Below, in pieces: positions 12,555 through 22,020 of a stretch of DNA of 64,000 nucleotides; position 1 is the first letter of the stretch; every line of letters begins with the position of its first letter. Made by a program: the position numbers and the translations under genes. The notes under the pieces are model-generated. The model did no database searches. It was not told where the DNA came from and worked only from the letters and a program-made list of their open reading frames with translations. Origin of the DNA: JAVBMU01 sp031551755 (lineage in GTDB: Bacteria; Actinomycetota; Actinomycetes; Actinomycetales; Cellulomonadaceae); assembly GCA_031551755.1 (NCBI GenBank), contig JAVBNE010000002.1:1-64000 (forward strand), read 5' to 3'.

Positions 12555-14426
12555 ATGGTCACCGGTCCACACCCGGCGCCCCCCCGCCCCACGCCGCCGA
12601 CACCGGCACCGCGCCCGGCCAAGCCAACCCCCGCCACCGTCGCCCCCCGGGGCGAGACGCGGTCCGCCGTCGCCGAGGAGGTCACGGGCGCCGAGTCGAT
12701 CATTCGATCGTTGGAGGAGGCCGGCGCCGAGGTCGTCTTCGGGATCCCGGGCGGCTGCATCCTGCCGGCCTACGACCCGCTGATGGACTCCAAGCGACTC
12801 CGGCACATCCTGGTGCGACACGAGCAGGGTGGTGGCCACGCAGCCGCCGGCTACGCCCATGCGACCGGCAAAGTCGGGGTCACCATGGCCACCTCCGGCC
12901 CGGGTGCCACCAACCTGGTCACCCCCATCGCGGACGCCAACATCGACTCCATCCCGATGGTCGCGATCACCGGGCAGGTGGGCGCTGCCGCGATCGGCAC
13001 CGACGCCTTCCAGGAAGCGGACATCGTGGGTATCACGCTGCCCGTGTCCAAACACAACTTCCTGGTCACCGACCCGGCCGAGATCCCGCGCACCATCGCG
13101 GAGGCGTTCCATATCGCCTCGACCGGTCGGCCCGGCCCCGTGCTCGTGGACATCGCGAAGTCGGCGATGGTCGCCAAGACCACCTTCTCCTGGCCGCAAG
13201 ACCTTCAGCTGCCCGGCTACCGTCCCGTGACCAAACCCCATTCGAAGCAGATCAAGGAGGCCGCGCGGCTGCTCGCCACCGCCCGGCGCCCGGTGCTCTA
13301 CGTGGGTGGCGGCGTCGTGCGGGCCAATGCGAGCGCGCTCCTGCGCAAGCTGGTGGACCTGTCCGGCGCGCCGGTCGTCGGCACCCTGATGGCTCGTGGC
13401 GCCCTGCCTGATTCACATCCGCAGAACCTCGGGATGCCCGGGATGCACGGGACGGTGCCGGCTGTGGCAGCCCTGCAGAAGGCCGACCTGGTCTTCACTC
13501 TCGGTGCCCGTTTCGACGACCGGGTAACCGGGAAACTGTCGAGCTTCGCGCCGCACGCCACCATCGTGCACGCCGACATCGACCCGGCCGAGATCGGTAA
13601 GAACCGTGCGGTCGACGTGCCTATCGTCGGTGACCTCAAGGAGGTCATCGCGGATCTGCTACCCGAACTCGAACGTGAGCACACCACCCACGGCAAACCC
13701 GACGTCGAGGGGTGGTGGCGGCAGATCGACCACTGGCGCGAGACCTATCCGCTGGGTTACACGGAGCCGGACGACGGCCATCTGGCACCCCAGTACGTTC
13801 TCGAACGGCTGGGCCAGCTCGCCGGACCTGAGGCGATCTACGTCGCCGGGGTCGGACAGCATCAGATGTGGGCGGCGCAGTTCATCAACTATGAGCACCC
13901 GCGCACCTGGATCAACTCCGGCGGACTGGGCACCATGGGCTTCTCCATCCCCGCGGCGATGGGAGCCAAGGTCGGTCGGCCGGATGCGACCGTGTGGGCG
14001 GTGGACGGCGATGGCTGCTTCCAGATGACCAATCAGGAACTGGCCACCTGCACGATCAACGAGATCCCCATCAAGGTCGCGCTGATCAACAACTCGTCCC
14101 TGGGCATGGTCCGCCAATGGCAGACCCTGTTCTACGAGGCGCGGTACTCGAACACGGATCTGCATACCGGTCGCGGCACGGCACGCATCCCGGACTTCGT
14201 GAAGCTGGCGGATGCCTATGGCTGCGAGGGCATCCGGGTGGAGCGGGCCGCCGATGTCGACGCGGCGATCAAACGCGCTCAGGAGATCGACGACCGGCCC
14301 GTGGTGGTCGACTTCGACGTCTCCCGCGATGCGATGGTGTGGCCCATGGTCGCCGCCGGCGTCTCCAACGATGACATCCAATACGCCCGAGGCATCTCGC
14401 CGGCCTGGGACCGCGAAGATGACTGA
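12555..14426 (+). CDS. ilvB: Acetolactate synthase large subunit
   Basis: 623 aa from ATG 12555, placed by AGGAG six bases upstream. ThDP-dependent enzyme condensing pyruvate with pyruvate or 2-ketobutyrate, the first common step to valine, leucine and isoleucine. 'VFGIPGGCILPAYD' and the catalytic Glu in 'VRHEQGGGHAA' mark the Pyr domain. The ThDP-Mg motif is 'GDGCFQMTNQEL' through 'LINNSSLG' in the C-terminal domain. The first ~35 residues are Pro/Thr/Ala-rich and probably disordered. A leader-peptide attenuator precedes it, and ilvN follows 20 bases downstream. Confidence 0.97.
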   Translation: MVTGPHPAPPRPTPPTPAPRPAKPTPATVAPRGETRSAVAEEVTGAESIIRSLEEAGAEVVFGIPGGCILPAYDPLMDSKRLRHILVRHEQGGGHAAAGYAHATGKVGVTMATSGPGATNLVTPIADANIDSIPMVAITGQVGAAAIGTDAFQEADIVGITLPVSKHNFLVTDPAEIPRTIAEAFHIASTGRPGPVLVDIAKSAMVAKTTFSWPQDLQLPGYRPVTKPHSKQIKEAARLLATARRPVLYVGGGVVRANASALLRKLVDLSGAPVVGTLMARGALPDSHPQNLGMPGMHGTVPAVAALQKADLVFTLGARFDDRVTGKLSSFAPHATIVHADIDPAEIGKNRAVDVPIVGDLKEVIADLLPELEREHTTHGKPDVEGWWRQIDHWRETYPLGYTEPDDGHLAPQYVLERLGQLAGPEAIYVAGVGQHQMWAAQFINYEHPRTWINSGGLGTMGFSIPAAMGAKVGRPDATVWAVDGDGCFQMTNQELATCTINEIPIKVALINNSSLGMVRQWQTLFYEARYSNTDLHTGRGTARIPDFVKLADAYGCEGIRVERAADVDAAIKRAQEIDDRPVVVDFDVSRDAMVWPMVAAGVSNDDIQYARGISPAWDREDD

Positions 14427-14445
14427 GACGAGAGGAACCGAGAAG

Positions 14446-14970
14446 ATGAGCCGCCATACCCTCTCCGTCCTGGTGGAGAACAAGCCCGGTGTCCTGACGC
14501 GCGTGGCCGGGCTCTTCGCCCGGCGGGCGTTCAATATCCAGTCGCTCGCGGTCGGCCCGACCGAACATGAGGAGATCTCACGGATCACAGTCGTGGTCGA
14601 CGTTGAGGACCATCCCCTCGAACAGGTGACCAAGCAACTGAACAAGTTGGTCAACGTCATCAAGATCGTCGAACTCGACGCCCCGGCCTCCGTGCAGCGC
14701 GAGCTGCTGTTGGTCAAGGTGCGTGCCGACGGCCCCAACCGCACCGGGGTGCTGGAGGTCGTCAACCTGTTCCGGGCCAAGGTCGTCGACGTGGTCCCCG
14801 ACGCTCTCGTGATCGAGGCGACGGGACCGGCCGAGAAACTCAACGCGCTGCTCGGTGCCCTGGAGACCTACGGCATCCGCGAGATCGTGAAATCGGGCAC
14901 CGTTGCGATCGGCCGGGGGTCGCGGTCCATCGCGGACCGCGCCCTGGAACGGGTCGTGCGGAGCGCCTGA
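14446..14970 (+). CDS. ilvN: Acetolactate synthase small (regulatory) subunit
   Basis: 174 aa. The N-terminal ACT domain 'HTLSVLVENKPGVLTRVAGL' with 'RRAFNIQSL' binds valine and gives feedback control of IlvB. The C-terminal half (residues ~80-160) is the second ferredoxin-like ALS_ss_C domain. ATG 14446 has AGAGGA upstream. An in-frame ATG at 14419 overlapping the ilvB stop would add nine residues. Confidence 0.96.
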   Translation: MSRHTLSVLVENKPGVLTRVAGLFARRAFNIQSLAVGPTEHEEISRITVVVDVEDHPLEQVTKQLNKLVNVIKIVELDAPASVQRELLLVKVRADGPNRTGVLEVVNLFRAKVVDVVPDALVIEATGPAEKLNALLGALETYGIREIVKSGTVAIGRGSRSIADRALERVVRSA

Positions 14971-15074
14971 GCCCACCAGCTGGTCGCGCGACACCCGCGC
15001 GGCCAGCCGTTTGGCAGACTGGGCGAGGGCTCATGTCCGCCGACATCGAATACATCGACATAAGGAGAATCACC

Positions 15075-16103
<1,029 letters not shown>

Positions 16104-16156
16104 GGCCTCGGGCCGGGCCGCTGAGCCGCGCGGGCCTCGGCTCGGCCCTTCCTCGC

Positions 16157-16270
16157 GCCGAGTGCTGTGGTTTCGGCCGAGTGCTGCGGTTCAAACCGCA
16201 GCGCTCGGCTAGAACTACAGCGCTCGGCTAGAACTACAGCGCTCGCCTAGAACTACAGCGCTCGGCGACG
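16157..16270. repeat. Six-unit 19-bp repeat array with an inversion
   Basis: Six contiguous 19-base units in perfect register. Two forward copies (16157-16175, 16176-16194; gccgagtgctgtggtttcg-like) are followed by four reverse copies (16195-16213, 16214-16232, 16233-16251, 16252-16270; actacagcgctcggctaga-like). The shared core is GCCGAG-YGCTG-YRGTT. The inversion makes a potential stem centred at 16194/16195. It fills most of the 312-base gene-free stretch after ilvC (16104-16415); the rest holds no gene I can support. Confidence 0.9.
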
Positions 16271-16415
16271 CTCATGCCTGGCGCGGCGCGCTCGGCGACG
16301 CCCACTCGGCGCAGTGCGCACGCAACACCCAGCCGTGCCTCCGGGGCGGCAGCCATGACCGGGCGCTTACGGCGGCGTCCTGGCACGAGCGCGCGCGGTG
16401 GCGCACGATGGGCGC

Positions 16416-16976
16416 ATGACATACGACGGCGAGCCCGGCCCGGATCGGTTCGAGGCAACCCCGCAGGATGCCCAGATCGCGCAGGAGATCACCGATTTCT
16501 GGGAGCTCAGCCGGATTCAGGTCGGGCTCGACAAGCTCGGCATCGTCGTCGGACATGGCGTCGCGGACACCGTGCCGCCGCCCGCCTGGGCTTTCGGTGA
16601 CAACCCGGCGCTCGCGGACGAGCTGCTCGCGGCCGTTCTGGCCGGCCGGAAGACGGCGACCAGCTCGGCGTTGCCGGAGTACGAAACCACCGGTGACCCG
16701 GTCCCCGTCAAGGGCGATCTGTCGATTTTGCTTGACGGTTCCGGTCATCCGCGCGCCCTGATCCGCACCACATCGGTCGAGACCATGGCGTTCGACGAGG
16801 TGAACGAGGCCTTCGCCTTTGCCGAAGGGGAGGACGACGGCTCGCTGGAGTCGTGGCGCACGGAGCACCGGAAGTACTTCAGCCGGGTGTTGGGCCGCGA
16901 GGTGCCGGATGATCTGCCGGTTGTCTGTGAGCGGTTCGAGCTGCGCTACCCCCGGCTGCGACAGGCCGCGGGCTGA
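16416..16976 (+). CDS. ASCH domain-containing protein
   Basis: 186 aa. The central part (residues ~45-165) fits the ASCH fold, which is related to PUA RNA-binding domains: 'LLAAVLAGRKTATSSAL' is the family's G-x-K-x-x-T-x-R-like motif, followed by the 'GDLSILLDGSGHPRALIRTTSVE' strand region. The C-terminus 'VVCERFELRYP' is also typical. Cellular role unknown; RNA or modified nucleoside handling is inferred from the fold. ATG 16416 is chosen over an upstream GTG at 16398. A weak -10-like CACGAT lies six bases before it. Confidence 0.8.
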   Translation: MTYDGEPGPDRFEATPQDAQIAQEITDFWELSRIQVGLDKLGIVVGHGVADTVPPPAWAFGDNPALADELLAAVLAGRKTATSSALPEYETTGDPVPVKGDLSILLDGSGHPRALIRTTSVETMAFDEVNEAFAFAEGEDDGSLESWRTEHRKYFSRVLGREVPDDLPVVCERFELRYPRLRQAAG

Positions 16977-17137
16977 TGCCCGGATGCGCCGTCCGTTCCG
17001 GAAGCCCGGCCGGGGTGGCGGTGGATCCCGAAACCGAGGCCCGGGCCCGGCCCGTGTCGGCTGTCCGGCCGGGTCGGCAGCCATCAGGAACGCGTCTCGG
17101 CGAGTGAGATGACTGTCCAAAGAATGGGCGGCTCGTA

Positions 17138-17143
17138 TACGGT
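17138..17143 (+). promoter_or_regulatory. leuB promoter -10, leaderless
   Basis: TACGGT ends six bases before ATG 17150, so a leaderless transcript is predicted. Only a weak -35 (tgtcca, 17114-17119) is seen. Confidence 0.5.
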
Positions 17144-17149
17144 CTCAGC

Positions 17150-18193
17150 ATGACGCGCACCATCAATCTGGCAGTAGTCGCGGGTGACGGCATCGGCACC
17201 GAGGTCGTCGATCAAGGCCTGATTGTCCTGGACGCGGCACTGGCGGGAAGCGACGTGACGGTTGCCACCACGCCGTTCGACCTGGGCGCGCAGCGCTGGC
17301 ACCGCACCGGCGAGACCCTCACCGATGAGGACCTCGCGGCCATCCGCACCCACGACGCGATCCTGCTCGGCGCCATCGGTGACCCCACCGTCCCGTCCGG
17401 CGTCCTTGAGCGAGGGCTGCTGTTGCGGCTGCGCTTCGCCCTCGACCACTACGTGAATCTGCGCCCGAACAAGCTCTACCCGGGTGTCACCTCGCCGCTG
17501 GCCAACCCCGGCGAGGTCGACTTCGTGGTCGTCCGCGAGGGCACCGAAGGGCCGTATGTCGGCAACGGCGGCTCCTTGCGTACCGGCACTCCGAACGAGG
17601 TGGCCACCGAGGTCTCCCTGAACACCGCCTTCGGTGTGGAGCGGGTCGTGCGGGATGCCTTCGCGCGCGCCCAGGCCCGCCCCCGCAAACAGCTCACCCT
17701 CGTGCACAAGCACAATGTGCTGGTGCATGCCGGGCACCTGTGGCGGCGCACCGTGGAGGCCGTGAACGCCGACTTCCCGGACGTGACCACCGATTACCTG
17801 CACGTTGATGCCGCCACGATCTTCCTGACCACCAACCCCTCGCGGTTCGACGTGATCGTCACCGACAACCTCTTCGGCGACATCATCACCGACCAGGCGG
17901 CCGCCATCACTGGCGGAATCGGGTTGGCGGCGTCGGCCAACATCAACCCGGATCGCTCGGTACCGTCAATGTTCGAGCCGGTGCACGGTTCGGCCCCCGA
18001 CATCGCCGGCCAGGGCAAGGCCGACCCGACCGCGACCGTGCTCTCCGTCGCCCTGATGCTCGACCACCTGGGCCTCGGCGACCAGGCCCGCCGAGTGGAG
18101 TCCGCCGTCGCCGCCGACTTGGTCGAGCGCGGGGGTCGAGTACGGTCGACGGCCGAGGTGGGCCACGAGCTCGCCGCTCGTGTCGCAGGCTGA
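17150..18193 (+). CDS. leuB: 3-isopropylmalate dehydrogenase
   Basis: 347 aa, the short actinobacterial LeuB length. NAD-dependent oxidative decarboxylation of 3-isopropylmalate in leucine synthesis; it also acts on 3-methylmalate when citramalate synthase is present, as here. Motifs: 'VVAGDGIGTEV' at the N-terminus, substrate-binding 'VVREGTEGPY', Mg-binding 'VTDNLFGDIITD' and the adenosine-binding 'EPVHGSAPDIAGQGKADP'. No leuC or leuD is in the window. Confidence 0.96.
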   Translation: MTRTINLAVVAGDGIGTEVVDQGLIVLDAALAGSDVTVATTPFDLGAQRWHRTGETLTDEDLAAIRTHDAILLGAIGDPTVPSGVLERGLLLRLRFALDHYVNLRPNKLYPGVTSPLANPGEVDFVVVREGTEGPYVGNGGSLRTGTPNEVATEVSLNTAFGVERVVRDAFARAQARPRKQLTLVHKHNVLVHAGHLWRRTVEAVNADFPDVTTDYLHVDAATIFLTTNPSRFDVIVTDNLFGDIITDQAAAITGGIGLAASANINPDRSVPSMFEPVHGSAPDIAGQGKADPTATVLSVALMLDHLGLGDQARRVESAVAADLVERGGRVRSTAEVGHELAARVAG

Positions 18194-18362
18194 TCGGTCA
18201 CCGCCCGACTCACCCCTCGGTCGTCTGTTCCCGGACACTCTTGTTCGTTGCCCCGCTGGTCCCGCCCCTGTGCACCGTTCGCGCAGCGGACGCCGCGCGT
18301 ACTCGTGTGGCGTGGAAAACTAGGCGGTAGACCATCCGGGTCGCCTCGTGAAAGGCCCCACC

Positions 18363-19493
18363 ATGACCACTTCCGCAACTGCTTCCGCACATACCTCCGA
18401 CGACGACCTGCTCGCGCTCTTCGAGGTCCGCCCGTCGGCGACGCCGACCTCAGCCGAGGACCGTGCCGCAGCACTCGCAGAACCGAAATTCGGCACCGTC
18501 TTCACCGACCACATGGCTCGCATCTCGTGGACTGAGGCGACCGGCTGGTTCGACCGCCGGGTCGAGCCCTACGGTCCACTCCAACTGGACCCGGCTACCG
18601 CCGTGCTGCATTACGGGCAGGAAGTCTTCGAAGGGCTTAAGGCATACGGGCACCCGGACGGCTCGGTGTGGGCCTTCCGCCCTGAGGCCAACGCGGCCCG
18701 GCTGGCCAGTTCCGCCCACCGGCTCGCCCTGCCCGCCTTGTCGGTGGACGATTTCATCGGTGCCGTGACCGCGCTGGTGCGCACCGACATCGAGTGGGTG
18801 CCGACCGGCGACGAGAAGAGCTTGTATCTGCGGCCGTTCATGTACGCCTCTGAGTCGTATCTGGGCGTGCGGCCCACTAAGGAGGCAGAGTTCCTGGTGA
18901 TTGCCTCCCCGGTCGGTCCCTACTTCTCCGGCGGGGTCAAGCCCGTGTCCATCTGGGTGGACCGCGACTACAGCCGGGCGGGTGCCGGCGGTACGGGGGC
19001 GGCCAAATGCGGTGGCAACTACGCCTCGAGCCTCCTCCCGCAGCTCCTGGCCCAAGACCACGGTTGTGAGCAGGTGTGCTTCCTCGATTCTTCCACCCGG
19101 ACCTTCCTCGAAGAGCTGGGTGGGATGAATGTCTTCGTCGTCAAGGCGGACGGTTCCGTCCACACTCCGGAGCTGACCGGCTCGATCCTGGAGGGCGTGA
19201 CCCGATCGTCGGTGCTGCAACTCGCGGCCGACCGCGGCCACGTCGTCGATGAGCGCCGCATCCCGTTGGTGGAGGTCCTCGACGGGCTCGCCGACGGTTC
19301 TGTGACGGAGATTTTCGCATGCGGTACCGCCGCCGTGATCACCCCGATCGGGCGGCTCGCCGGTTCAGATTTCGACCACTCGGTCGGTGACGGCAGCGCG
19401 GGGGAGTTGACGATGGCGATCCGCGCCGAGTTGACCGATATCCAAACAGGCGCGGCCGCCGACCGCCATGGCTGGATGCGCCGCCTGGCGTGA
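18363..19493 (+). CDS. ilvE: Branched-chain amino acid aminotransferase
   Basis: 376 aa, PLP fold type IV, the larger actinobacterial/mitochondrial-like BCAT class. 'VLHYGQEVFEGLKAY' and 'LYLRPFMYASE' line the substrate pocket, and the Schiff-base lysine is in 'GTGAAKCGGNYASS'. Catalyses the last step to valine, leucine and isoleucine. ATG 18363 has GAAAGG upstream; a GTG at 18348 is in frame but would lie ahead of the ribosome-binding site. The gene ends five bases from the end of the convergent membrane protein gene. Confidence 0.95.
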   Translation: MTTSATASAHTSDDDLLALFEVRPSATPTSAEDRAAALAEPKFGTVFTDHMARISWTEATGWFDRRVEPYGPLQLDPATAVLHYGQEVFEGLKAYGHPDGSVWAFRPEANAARLASSAHRLALPALSVDDFIGAVTALVRTDIEWVPTGDEKSLYLRPFMYASESYLGVRPTKEAEFLVIASPVGPYFSGGVKPVSIWVDRDYSRAGAGGTGAAKCGGNYASSLLPQLLAQDHGCEQVCFLDSSTRTFLEELGGMNVFVVKADGSVHTPELTGSILEGVTRSSVLQLAADRGHVVDERRIPLVEVLDGLADGSVTEIFACGTAAVITPIGRLAGSDFDHSVGDGSAGELTMAIRAELTDIQTGAAADRHGWMRRLA

Positions 19494-19498
19494 CGGGC

Positions 19499-20044
19499 CT
19501 ACGCCACCCGGACGATCGTCCGGGTGGCCACGCTCGCGAGCAGCGACCAGACCGCGACCCCGATCACGAGGCTGACCAGCCCGGAGAGCAGCGCGGCGCG
19601 GGCGTCGGAGGTCCAGGCGAAGGGCAGCACCGTGATCACCACGATGATCAGCCCCATGATCCAGCCGAAAAATGCCTGCGGCCGGGGCGTGCTCAGGATC
19701 AGCAGGTGTTGCAGGCAGGCAGTCACCAAGGCCAGGAGTGCCCCATCGACGGCGTAGGTGATCTGATGAGAACCTGTGCCGAGCAGATCCGGCGGGGGCA
19801 CCAGGGTCAGGGAGAACACCCGCTCGAAGACCACCACGGCGATGAAACCGATCAGTGCCGCCACGAGCGCCGTCGCGATCGCACCGGCCCAGTACCGGCC
19901 GGCCTCGACCGAAAGCCGTGGGTCGGTGGGGTTGGTGTCCCGAGGGACGCCGGCCGCCTGCCCGCCCGGCACCGGTCCGCCTGCGGCGGGTCCATTGGGC
20001 ACACCGGGGAATCCGGGGGGATACGCGCGTGGGTCTTGGGTCAT
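19499..20044 (-). CDS. Four-TM membrane protein (DUF6069-like)
   Basis: 181 aa. A Pro/Gly-rich cytoplasmic N-terminus (1-45) is followed by four hydrophobic segments at about 50-72, 92-115, 122-143 and 150-170. The arrangement resembles DUF6069 proteins of Actinobacteria, whose role is unknown. It is convergent with ilvE and divergent from the cimA leader, so the region 20045-20110 must hold two promoters. Confidence 0.65.
   Translation of the reverse strand: MTQDPRAYPPGFPGVPNGPAAGGPVPGGQAAGVPRDTNPTDPRLSVEAGRYWAGAIATALVAALIGFIAVVVFERVFSLTLVPPPDLLGTGSHQITYAVDGALLALVTACLQHLLILSTPRPQAFFGWIMGLIIVVITVLPFAWTSDARAALLSGLVSLVIGVAVWSLLASVATRTIVRVA
19503..19528. terminator. Perfect 26-base palindrome at convergent junction
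   Basis: gccacccggacga/tcgtccgggtggc is a perfect inverted repeat beginning 10 bases after the ilvE stop and lying inside the last codons of the opposite-strand gene. It would form a strong hairpin on both transcripts and so can serve as a bidirectional terminator. There is no T-run. Confidence 0.65.
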
Positions 20045-20109
20045 CCGAGGCTCCGATCGACGTGCTCGGTCAGTGGACGCTTACCCATCGTCACTCAAGT
20101 TGTGGCACC

Positions 20110-20151
20110 ATGTGGTCTGTGGCACATCTTGCAGTGGTCATTATCGATTAG
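20110..20151 (+). CDS. cimA leader peptide (attenuator)
   Basis: 13-codon frame MWSVAHLAVVIID ending in TAG (20149-20151). A GTG at 20119 would give a 10-residue version. The codons Val-Val-Ile-Ile (20134-20145) sit just before the stop, directly ahead of a hairpin and an intrinsic terminator upstream of citramalate synthase. Isoleucine is the end product of the pathway that CimA opens, so this fits a ribosome-mediated attenuator sensing isoleucyl- and valyl-tRNA. No ribosome-binding site is obvious. Confidence 0.8.
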   Translation: MWSVAHLAVVIID

Positions 20152-20205
20152 CGCGTTCGGTACCTCCGAACGCGCAGCCTCCCGCACCCGGGGGGCTTTT
20201 TTGTT
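20151..20205 (+). promoter_or_regulatory. cimA transcription attenuator (hairpin plus terminator)
   Basis: First hairpin: perfect 10-bp stem gcgcgttcgg (20151-20160) and ccgaacgcgc (20166-20175), starting on the last base of the leader stop codon. Second hairpin directly abuts it: agcctccc (20176-20183) with ggggggct (20190-20197, one G-U), followed by TTTTTTGTT (20197-20205), an intrinsic terminator 25 bases before the cimA ATG. The layout matches the one at ilvB. Confidence 0.85.
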
Positions 20206-20229
20206 GCCAGGTATCGAAGGAGGCCTTTC

Positions 20230-21876
20230 ATGACGGCATCGAGCACCGTGCGCCAAGCGCGTGCCTTCCACGTCTACGACACGACCCTGCGTGACGGCGC
20301 GCAGCAGGAGGGCATGCACCTTTCTGTGGCCGACAAGCTCGCCATCGCCCCGCTGCTCGACGAACTCGGGGTGGGCTTCATCGAGGGCGGCTGGCCCGGC
20401 GCGATCCCCAAGGACACTGACTTCTTCGCGCGGGCCGCGAAGGAACTGACCCTGCGGAACGCCGTGATCGCGGCCTTCGGCGCCACCCGCAAGGCCGGTG
20501 TGAAGGCCGCCGAGGACCGGCAGGTCCGTGCCCTGCTCGACTCACAGGCACCGGTGATCACGCTGGTCGCGAAGTCGGATGTGCGGCATGTCGAGCGCGC
20601 GCTGAAGACCACCCGCGAGGAGAACCTCGCCATGATCACGGACACGGTGACCTTCCTGACGGCTGAGGGCCGGCGAGTGATCGTGGACACGGAACACTTC
20701 TTCGACGGCTACCGATTCGACGCCGATTACGCCACGGCCGCGGTCCGGGCGGCCTTTGAGGCGGGTGCCGAGGTCGTCACCCTCTGCGACACCAACGGTG
20801 GCATGCTGCCCGGTTGGGTGGGGGAGATCGTCACCGAGCTGCGCAGCACCCTCGGGATGCCGCACGCCCAAGCCGCCGAGCCTGGCGACCAGCTCCTCGG
20901 CATGCACGCCCACAACGACTCCGGCTGCGCCATCGCGAACACTCTGGCCGCCGTCGACGCCGGGGCCGGGCACGTTCAGGGCACGATGAACGGATACGGT
21001 GAGCGCACGGGCAACGTCGACCTGGTCGCCGTTGTGGCCAACCTGGAGCTCAAACAAGGGCTGCGGACGCTGGCCGGTGCGGGATTGTCGGAGGCGACCC
21101 GGATCTCCCACGCCATCAGCGAGATCACCAATATCTCCCCGTACGGCCGTCAGCCGTACGTAGGGGCGAGTGCCTTCGCGCACAAGGCCGGTTTGCATGC
21201 GAGCGCCATCAAGGTCGACCCGGACATGTACCAGCACATCGATCCGACAGCGGTGGGCAACGACATCCGCATGCTGGTCTCGGAGATGGCCGGCCGGGCC
21301 TCGATCGAGCTGAAGGGCCGCGAACTGGGCTTCGACCTCTCCGGCCAAGGCGATCTGCTCACTCGGGTGACCGACCGGGTGAAGGTTGCCGAGGCGAACG
21401 GCTACACCTACGACGCCGCGGATGCGTCCTTCGAGCTGCTGCTCCGGGAGGAGTTGACCGGCGAACGTCCCGGCTACTTCACAGTGGAGAGCTGGCGGAC
21501 GATCGTCGAAGGCGCGGGGATCCCAGGGGCCGAGGCGCAGGCGGAGGCGACCGTGAAACTCCATGCCGGGGGTGAGCGGATCGTCAGCACGGGGGAGGGC
21601 AACGGACCGGTGAACGCCCTCGACCAGGCTTTCCGGGCGGCCCTGACCCGCGTCTACCCCGAGATCGACGACTTCGACCTCATCGACTTCAAGGTGCGCA
21701 TCCTAGACACCGAACAGGGCACCGATGCCACCACCCGGGTCATGATCGAAACGACCGACGGGACCGAGTCGTGGTCGACGGTCGGGGTCGGCCCGAACCT
21801 GATCGAGGCATCGTGGGAAGCCCTGGCCGACTCGGCGGTCTACGGACTGATCCACGCAGGCATCGCGCCTCGCTGA
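20230..21876 (+). CDS. cimA: (R)-Citramalate synthase
   Basis: 548 aa. Condenses pyruvate and acetyl-CoA to citramalate, giving a threonine-independent route to 2-ketobutyrate and isoleucine. The DRE-TIM barrel begins with 'DTTLRDGAQQEGMHLSV'. The metal ligands are in 'GMHAHNDSGCAIANTL' and the catalytic loop is 'GTMNGYGERTGNVDL'. The C-terminal ~130 residues form the LeuA dimer regulatory domain. The shift from LeuA-like to the CimA/TIGR00977 group is supported by 'GGWPGAIPKDTDFF'. GAAGGAGG sets ATG 20230. It is controlled by the preceding Val/Ile leader attenuator. Confidence 0.93.
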   Translation: MTASSTVRQARAFHVYDTTLRDGAQQEGMHLSVADKLAIAPLLDELGVGFIEGGWPGAIPKDTDFFARAAKELTLRNAVIAAFGATRKAGVKAAEDRQVRALLDSQAPVITLVAKSDVRHVERALKTTREENLAMITDTVTFLTAEGRRVIVDTEHFFDGYRFDADYATAAVRAAFEAGAEVVTLCDTNGGMLPGWVGEIVTELRSTLGMPHAQAAEPGDQLLGMHAHNDSGCAIANTLAAVDAGAGHVQGTMNGYGERTGNVDLVAVVANLELKQGLRTLAGAGLSEATRISHAISEITNISPYGRQPYVGASAFAHKAGLHASAIKVDPDMYQHIDPTAVGNDIRMLVSEMAGRASIELKGRELGFDLSGQGDLLTRVTDRVKVAEANGYTYDAADASFELLLREELTGERPGYFTVESWRTIVEGAGIPGAEAQAEATVKLHAGGERIVSTGEGNGPVNALDQAFRAALTRVYPEIDDFDLIDFKVRILDTEQGTDATTRVMIETTDGTESWSTVGVGPNLIEASWEALADSAVYGLIHAGIAPR

Positions 21877-22007
21877 ATCGGCGGCGCCGGGTAGCGGTCG
21901 CGCACGCGGTCGCCGTCCGCGTGCGCAGCACGGTTCGGTGGCGCGACCCGGCGCTCTCGGGAGTCGTCCAGAGTCTGGGCTGAGCGGTCGGCACACCGGC
22001 AGGCCCT

Positions 22008-22013
22008 TACCCT
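22008..22013 (+). promoter_or_regulatory. Lipoate ligase promoter -10, leaderless
   Basis: TACCCT ends seven bases before GTG 22021. This spacing argues for GTG 22021 over GTG 22015 as the translation start. Confidence 0.5.
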
Positions 22014-22020
22014 GGTGAGC

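Noticed and set aside
16157..16270. CRISPR array
   Set aside because: The 19-base units are contiguous without spacers, switch strand in the middle, and no cas gene is near.
16977..17149. A leader-peptide attenuator in front of leuB
   Set aside because: No Leu-rich short frame and no terminator; the promoter appears to be leaderless.
19490..20233. 247-aa forward frame between ilvE and cimA
   Set aside because: Antisense to the membrane protein gene; it is rich in Arg, Gln, His and Asp with no conserved motif, and it would overlap the cimA leader.
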